From Bacteroidales bacterium (lineage in GTDB: Bacteria > Bacteroidota > Bacteroidia > Bacteroidales > UBA10428), in the NCBI GenBank assembly GCA_016938095.1, contig JAFGVG010000047.1, forward strand, positions 1 through 10,032: a DNA stretch of 10,032 nucleotides. Direction: 5' to 3'. This document shows, piece by piece, positions 6,065-10,032 of this stretch. Numbering within the stretch: position 1 is the first letter of the stretch; every line of letters starts with the position of its first letter. The translations under genes and the position numbers were made by a program. Under the pieces are notes generated by a model. The model was not told where the DNA came from and ran no database searches. It saw only the letters and a program-made list of their open reading frames with translations.

Positions 6065-8197
6065 ATGAAATCAAAACTTTTTGTGCTGTTTGCTGCTTTG
6101 TTGGGTTTGCTCTCTTCCTGTAGGTTTAATGCCGGGAAGCAGCTTTATACCCTCCCTGAATTAACCTATCCGGTAACGGAAAAGGTTGATGTGAGTGATG
6201 TTTATTATGGAACGTCTGTTGCCGATCCTTATCGCTGGCTCGAAAATGACACCGCAGCCGAAGTGAAGGCATGGGTGGAAGGGCAGAACAAGGTTACTTT
6301 CGGTTTTCTTAACCAGATTCCTTTCCGCGACCAGATCAGAAAACGACTGGAAGAAACCTATAACTTCGCCAGGGTGGTTGGCGTTTCCAAAGCCGGCGAA
6401 TACACCCTGTTTATAAAAAACGACGGTTTGCAAAACCAGCCTGTAATATACCGCAGGCTTGGAAACGACGATGAAGTTTTTATTGATCCAAACCAGCTTT
6501 CAGAAGACGGCACGGTGGCTGTTGGCCTGTTAAGCATTTCGAGGGACAATAAATATGTCGCGTATACCAAATCGGTGGCTGGTTCGGACTGGAAAGAGCT
6601 TTACATTAAGGACATAGCCACCGGTGAAGATCTGCCCGATTGCATCCGCCACATAAAGTTCACCGGCGCACAATGGTATGGCAACGGATTTTTCTACAGC
6701 CGTTTCCCCGAGCCTGAAAAGGGCAAGGAATTGCAGGCGCTAAACCAGAATCAGCAGGTTTTCTATCATAAGTTGGGAACAACACAGGATAAGGATATGC
6801 TGATATACGAAGACTTGCAAAATCCTCTACGTTACAACGATGTGGCTGTAAGTGAAGATGAGAAGTACCTCTTTCTTTATATTGCAGAAGGAACTGATGG
6901 GTTTGAATGTCATTACAAACCAGCCGATCTGAAAAAAGGTGGGTTTATGCCGTTGTTCACCGGGTTTAAAAACAAAAGTTCGGTAATTGATCACCAGAAC
7001 GGATTGTTTTATGTCCATACCGACATTGATGCACCCAATTATCAGCTGGTGGCATTGGATCCGGAGAAGCCCGAAAAGGAAAACTGGACCGGAATCATTC
7101 CGCAAAGCAAACACTTGCTTGAAACGGTTTATGCCGTGGGCGAACAATTGGTGGCTACCTATATCGAGGATGTGGCGTCGCATATGTATATTTATGATTA
7201 CACGGGCAAAAAGCAGCGCGAGATTACTCTGCCTGGCCTTGGCTCAGCCGCTGCCGAGTGGGTCAAAAAGGGGGTGAACGAATTCTATTATTATTTCACT
7301 TCATTCAATTACCCGGCTACAGTTATGCAGTATAACCTTGAAACCGGAGAACAGACGGCGTTTTTTACCCCGGATGTGAAATTTGATCCGGCTTCAATTG
7401 AGGTAACGCAGGTTTTTTATCCCAGCAAAGACAGCACCCGTATTCCTATGTTTATTTTACATAAAAAAGGACTGAAGCGCAACGGAAAGAATCCCACTCT
7501 TTTGTATGGCTATGGCGGCTTTAATATAAGCGAAACGCCGTTTTATTCCCCAGCCGTGCTTACCCTGCTTGAATATGGAGCTGTATACGCCATTGCCAAC
7601 CTCAGGGGAGGGAATGAATACGGGGAGTCATGGCATAAAGCCGGTATGCTGCTCAACAAGCAGAATGTGTTTGACGATTTTATTGCAGCAGCAGAATATC
7701 TTATCAGCGAAAAGTACACATCACCCGCAAAACTGGGCATATACGGCGGATCTAACGGAGGATTGCTTGTGGGAGCCTGCGCCAATCAACGGCCTGAATT
7801 ATTCAGGGTTGCCATGCCCGCTGTGGGTGTGATGGATATGCTGCGTTTTCATAAATTTACCGTTGGCTTTGGCTGGGTACCTGAATATGGATCAAGTGAA
7901 GATTCGGTTCACTTCAAAAACCTGTTTGCTTATTCACCGTTGCACAATATCAAAGATGGAGTTGAGTATCCGGCCACGTTGGTTTTAACCAGCGACCACG
8001 ACGACAGGGTGGTTCCTGCACATTCGTTTAAATACATTGCTACTTTACAGGAAAAGCACAAAGGCAAAAACCCGGTGCTGATCAGAATTGAAACCAAAGC
8101 CGGACACGGGGGTGGAAAACCCATATCAAAGACCATTGAAGAAACGGCCGATAAATGGGCATTTTTTCTGTATAACACGCAAACGCCGGTTGAGTAA
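6065..8197 (+). CDS. Prolyl oligopeptidase (S9A) lipoprotein
   Basis: A serine peptidase that cuts short peptides after proline. The 710 residues comprise a lipoprotein signal (1-18, ending LLSS before C19), an N-terminal segment typical of S9A enzymes (YGTSVADPYRWLEN, 48-61), a seven-bladed beta-propeller (about 85-430) and a C-terminal alpha/beta-hydrolase. The catalytic triad is visible: S563 in GGSNGG, D646 in SDHDDRVVP and H681 in KAGHGGG, equivalent to S554, D641 and H680 of the porcine enzyme. R648 matches the substrate-binding R643. The residues after C19 (RFNAGK) are not acidic, so there is no surface-export signal and a periplasmic site on the outer-membrane inner leaflet is likely. 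This contrasts with the soluble secreted Flavobacterium enzyme. It begins 21 bases after the reactivation gene and could be co-transcribed, though a functional link to methyl transfer is not evident. It converges on the gene ending at 8236. Confidence 0.96.
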   Translation: MKSKLFVLFAALLGLLSSCRFNAGKQLYTLPELTYPVTEKVDVSDVYYGTSVADPYRWLENDTAAEVKAWVEGQNKVTFGFLNQIPFRDQIRKRLEETYNFARVVGVSKAGEYTLFIKNDGLQNQPVIYRRLGNDDEVFIDPNQLSEDGTVAVGLLSISRDNKYVAYTKSVAGSDWKELYIKDIATGEDLPDCIRHIKFTGAQWYGNGFFYSRFPEPEKGKELQALNQNQQVFYHKLGTTQDKDMLIYEDLQNPLRYNDVAVSEDEKYLFLYIAEGTDGFECHYKPADLKKGGFMPLFTGFKNKSSVIDHQNGLFYVHTDIDAPNYQLVALDPEKPEKENWTGIIPQSKHLLETVYAVGEQLVATYIEDVASHMYIYDYTGKKQREITLPGLGSAAAEWVKKGVNEFYYYFTSFNYPATVMQYNLETGEQTAFFTPDVKFDPASIEVTQVFYPSKDSTRIPMFILHKKGLKRNGKNPTLLYGYGGFNISETPFYSPAVLTLLEYGAVYAIANLRGGNEYGESWHKAGMLLNKQNVFDDFIAAAEYLISEKYTSPAKLGIYGGSNGGLLVGACANQRPELFRVAMPAVGVMDMLRFHKFTVGFGWVPEYGSSEDSVHFKNLFAYSPLHNIKDGVEYPATLVLTSDHDDRVVPAHSFKYIATLQEKHKGKNPVLIRIETKAGHGGGKPISKTIEETADKWAFFLYNTQTPVE

Positions 8198-8235
8198 AAT
8201 TTGCCGGTCCGCACACTGAAATCTGTTGACGGTTT

Positions 8236-8661
8236 TCAGCGGGCTTTAACACTATCCACCAGATAGGGTGTATCTCCTTTCCAGGGGAGAGCACCGTTTT
8301 TCTGGTGGTAGTGGACTATTACATCAAGTCCTTGCAAGGTATCGAGTTTAGCGGCCAGACTTTTGTTGGTGACTGAGAACAGGAACTTCTCTGACGCAAT
8401 TACTATATCTTTCCGGCCCGAAACACTGCTGAGGATAAGTTCGCCTTCATACGTTTTGAAAATGGTTCCTTTACGTGAAAATTTTTGTAGCAATCCTGCC
8501 CGGTAGCCTTCGCTGTAAGTGTAAAAATATTTCCAGTAAATAAATACTACCAGAAAAAGGATCACCAGGAAAGTAATCCAGCGCAGGATTTTTCTCATGG
8601 TTTTTTTAACTACATCAAATTTTGAAGCCACCGGGTTTGTTACAGTTGATGCTGGTTTCAT
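8236..8661 (-). CDS. Small single-pass membrane protein of unknown function
   Basis: A 141-residue protein with a basic N-terminus, one transmembrane helix (about 25-45, WITFLVILFLVVFIYW) and a soluble beta-rich tail, probably periplasmic. The phrase TYSEGYRAGLLQKFSRKGTIFKTYEGEL (50-77, shown in parts: YSEGYRAGLLQKFSRKG then FKTYEGEL) recalls a Bacteroidota family often labelled 6-phosphogluconate dehydrogenase in databases. That label is not supported: there is no nucleotide-binding motif and the protein is far too short. The start at 8661 gives 21 extra polar residues before M22 (8598), from which the protein would start MRKILRWITFLV, as many small membrane proteins do; either start is possible. 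It follows the DoxX-like gene by 49 bases and may share its transcript. Function unknown. Confidence 0.75.
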   Translation of the reverse strand: MKPASTVTNPVASKFDVVKKTMRKILRWITFLVILFLVVFIYWKYFYTYSEGYRAGLLQKFSRKGTIFKTYEGELILSSVSGRKDIVIASEKFLFSVTNKSLAAKLDTLQGLDVIVHYHQKNGALPWKGDTPYLVDSVKAR

Positions 8662-8710
8662 ATGCAGGAGGTTTAGTTTTTTACAAAATATTACTCAAAA
8701 GTTATGAAAA

Positions 8711-9949
8711 TTATATCGTTTTGATACGTTTCCGCACAGCGGGCCATATGGTAATATAAATCAACAGCACAATCAATGCAATGATGATCACACGCATTTT
8801 TTCGTTGTTTGCGTTTTGTTGCGTAAGTGCCACCGGAAGCATGTTTTTTTTGAGTGCTACTGGCTTCGGGGCATCGCGGTAATGCCATTTCCCGGTAATG
8901 GTACCCTCATTAAGGAGCAAAAGACCCGGATTGGCGCGAACTATAGTTTTCAACGTTGTTTCGTCGGAGGTACATATTTCAAATGCAGGGGCATAGGTTG
9001 CTTTAAACGCATTAATGGCATCGGTGGATGATGAGGTCAGGCAAATTACCTGAAAGTCCAGCGTTTTGCCTTTCATAGCCAACTCATTGAGTTGTTGCAT
9101 GCCGGCTGTTGAAGCGTTTTCAAGCTTGGGTGATACGATCAGCAGCACCGGTCGACTTTCGTTGAGCACCTGTTCTGTAAGATCAAATCCTTCAGCCGAT
9201 GTAATTGAAAAATCGTGAATAGGGGGTTCATAACCCTTGGATATCAGATTCTGTTTGGTTTCCACCCATTTCCAGGTAGTGTCCTGCCAGGGAAAATTAT
9301 CTTCGGCAAATTCTTTTCTCACCCCGTCTTTTTCATAAACCAGAATGGTTTCGTACTGATCAAGCGGAGCACCTTCGGGAATGATCATTTCGTCGGGAAT
9401 GTGCGTACCCAAGCTGTAAGGCCTGAAGTCGACCACCGGCTCGTGAAACAGACAGTAGACCGAAATGGCAACCGAAGCAGCAGTGTTCAAAAGCACCAGT
9501 GCCCATTCTGTCAGGGGGGTTGAGATGGGCTGGAATTTCCGGCGATACAGAAAGATAACCACAGTTGGCAGATCGATGATGATATTTTTCCAGAAGGTTT
9601 GCCAATTGGTTAAAATAACCGCTTCGCCAAAACAACCGCAATCCGACACCGGATTGGTAAGTGCCAGTATCAAAGTCAGCACCGTGAAAAACGACATAAA
9701 TAGCATCAGTAACCAGGCAGTGAATCGCATACGGGCACGGACCAGCAGATTGAGTCCGATCATCACCTCGGCAGCTGCTGCCAGTATCGATAATGGCAGT
9801 GCCGATGCCAGCATAAAATCAAGGTTAAAGGCCATAAAATACTCCTCGAGCTTTATGGCAAAACCGGTGGGATCAATGACTTTCACAAAGCCGCTGAAAA
9901 CAAAAACCAGGCCGACAAAAATACGTGATATAAATGCGAACCATTTCAT
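8711..9949 (-). CDS. BT_3928-like DoxX/MauE membrane protein with a thioredoxin-fold C-terminal domain
   Basis: A 412-residue inner-membrane protein. Residues about 1-140 form the DoxX/MauE domain with four or five helices (5-24, 46-70, 74-98, 121-136), including FVFSGFVKVIDPTGFAIKL near the start and the motif C104-G-C106-F-G at 104-108. MauE relatives are linked to disulfide handling in the periplasm. A further helix lies at about 148-166. Residues about 240-360 look like a thioredoxin fold (YEPPIHDFSI, then RPVLLIVSP, then RANPGLLLLNEGTI with a likely cis-proline), but where CxxC would be the protein has SPKLENAS, so it lacks the active-site cysteines. A final helix lies at about 386-405. 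The layout matches the Bacteroides BT_3928 family, assigned from memory of that family. The gene starts 11 bases after the stop of the preceding minus-strand gene, indicating an operon. The precise role is unknown; a redox or disulfide-related membrane function is inferred. Confidence 0.85.
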   Translation of the reverse strand: MKWFAFISRIFVGLVFVFSGFVKVIDPTGFAIKLEEYFMAFNLDFMLASALPLSILAAAAEVMIGLNLLVRARMRFTAWLLMLFMSFFTVLTLILALTNPVSDCGCFGEAVILTNWQTFWKNIIIDLPTVVIFLYRRKFQPISTPLTEWALVLLNTAASVAISVYCLFHEPVVDFRPYSLGTHIPDEMIIPEGAPLDQYETILVYEKDGVRKEFAEDNFPWQDTTWKWVETKQNLISKGYEPPIHDFSITSAEGFDLTEQVLNESRPVLLIVSPKLENASTAGMQQLNELAMKGKTLDFQVICLTSSSTDAINAFKATYAPAFEICTSDETTLKTIVRANPGLLLLNEGTITGKWHYRDAPKPVALKKNMLPVALTQQNANNEKMRVIIIALIVLLIYITIWPAVRKRIKTI

Positions 9950-9960
9950 GTTAAGGAAAA

Positions 9961-10032
9961 TTATAATTTGGTAACCGCCAGAATCTGGCTGAAAATGCTT
10001 TGAGGATCCTGCATAAGCCCCTGTTCATCAAC
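9961..10032 (-). CDS. 3' end of a gene continuing beyond the window (possibly DUF1599 type)
   Basis: Read on the minus strand from the right edge, an open frame gives VDEQGLMQDPQSIFSQILAV followed by TKL and a TAA stop at 9961. That is 23 residues of a C-terminus whose start is outside the window. It lies 11 bases upstream of the DoxX-like gene, so both probably belong to one operon. In Bacteroides a DUF1599 (nucleotide modification-associated) gene often precedes the BT_3928-type gene, so that identity is possible, but 23 residues are not enough to confirm it. Confidence 0.5.
   Translation of the reverse strand, partial: VDEQGLMQDPQSIFSQILAVTKL

Noticed and set aside
8216..8239. Inverted repeat CTGAAA/TTTCAG between the convergent genes, considered as a two-way terminator.
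   Set aside because: Only six base pairs, A/T-rich, with a 12-base loop and no U-tract on either side; it also overlaps the stop codon of the minus-strand gene.
8666..8671. AGGAGG on the + strand, a perfect Shine-Dalgarno match.
   Set aside because: It lies on the strand opposite to the gene starting at 8661. The only + strand ATG nearby (8704) opens a frame of six codons.
9465..9974. A 169-codon + strand open frame opposite the DoxX-like gene.
   Set aside because: Antisense shadow with low-complexity Ser/Lys/Ile-rich translation; the minus-strand protein has membrane helices and family motifs.

Overview
The window looks like a chromosomal segment from a Bacteroidota bacterium, probably an anaerobic Bacteroidales or Marinilabiliales relative. 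This rests on three things: lipoproteins with loose Bacteroidota-type lipoboxes, A/T-rich leaders with no Shine-Dalgarno sequence before most starts, and a DoxX/MauE-type membrane protein that matches the BT_3928 family of Bacteroides. The placement is inference; there is no rRNA or other marker here. No tRNA, rRNA, insertion sequence, CRISPR array or phage gene was seen. Coding density is high, and the longest gap between genes is 167 bases.

Left part (1-2474, + strand): a sodium- or proton-coupled dicarboxylate/glutamate-type symporter, then a lipoprotein that folds as a right-handed beta-helix. The lipoprotein has a K-D pair just after the lipid-bearing cysteine, which may direct it to the cell surface.

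Centre (2494-6043): a corrinoid-dependent methyl-transfer module. A UroD/MtaA-family methyltransferase on the minus strand is divergent from three + strand genes: a zinc homocysteine S-methyltransferase domain protein, a corrinoid-binding protein of the MtaC/MtbC type, and a stand-alone relative of the methionine synthase reactivation domain. Together they look like MetH taken apart into separate proteins, but with no folate-binding domain. The UroD-type enzyme takes the place where a methyl donor enzyme would be expected. The simplest reading is X-CH3 to corrinoid protein (by the UroD-type enzyme), then to homocysteine to give methionine, with the activation protein rescuing oxidised cobalamin. 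The donor X cannot be read from the sequence. The reactivation gene has no ATG at its expected start.

Right part: a prolyl oligopeptidase lipoprotein (6065-8197, +) follows the module by 21 bases. It converges on a minus-strand operon (10032 down to 8236) made of the 3' end of an unidentified gene, the BT_3928-like DoxX/thioredoxin-fold membrane protein and a small single-pass membrane protein. The main point of interest is the four-gene methyl-transfer module.
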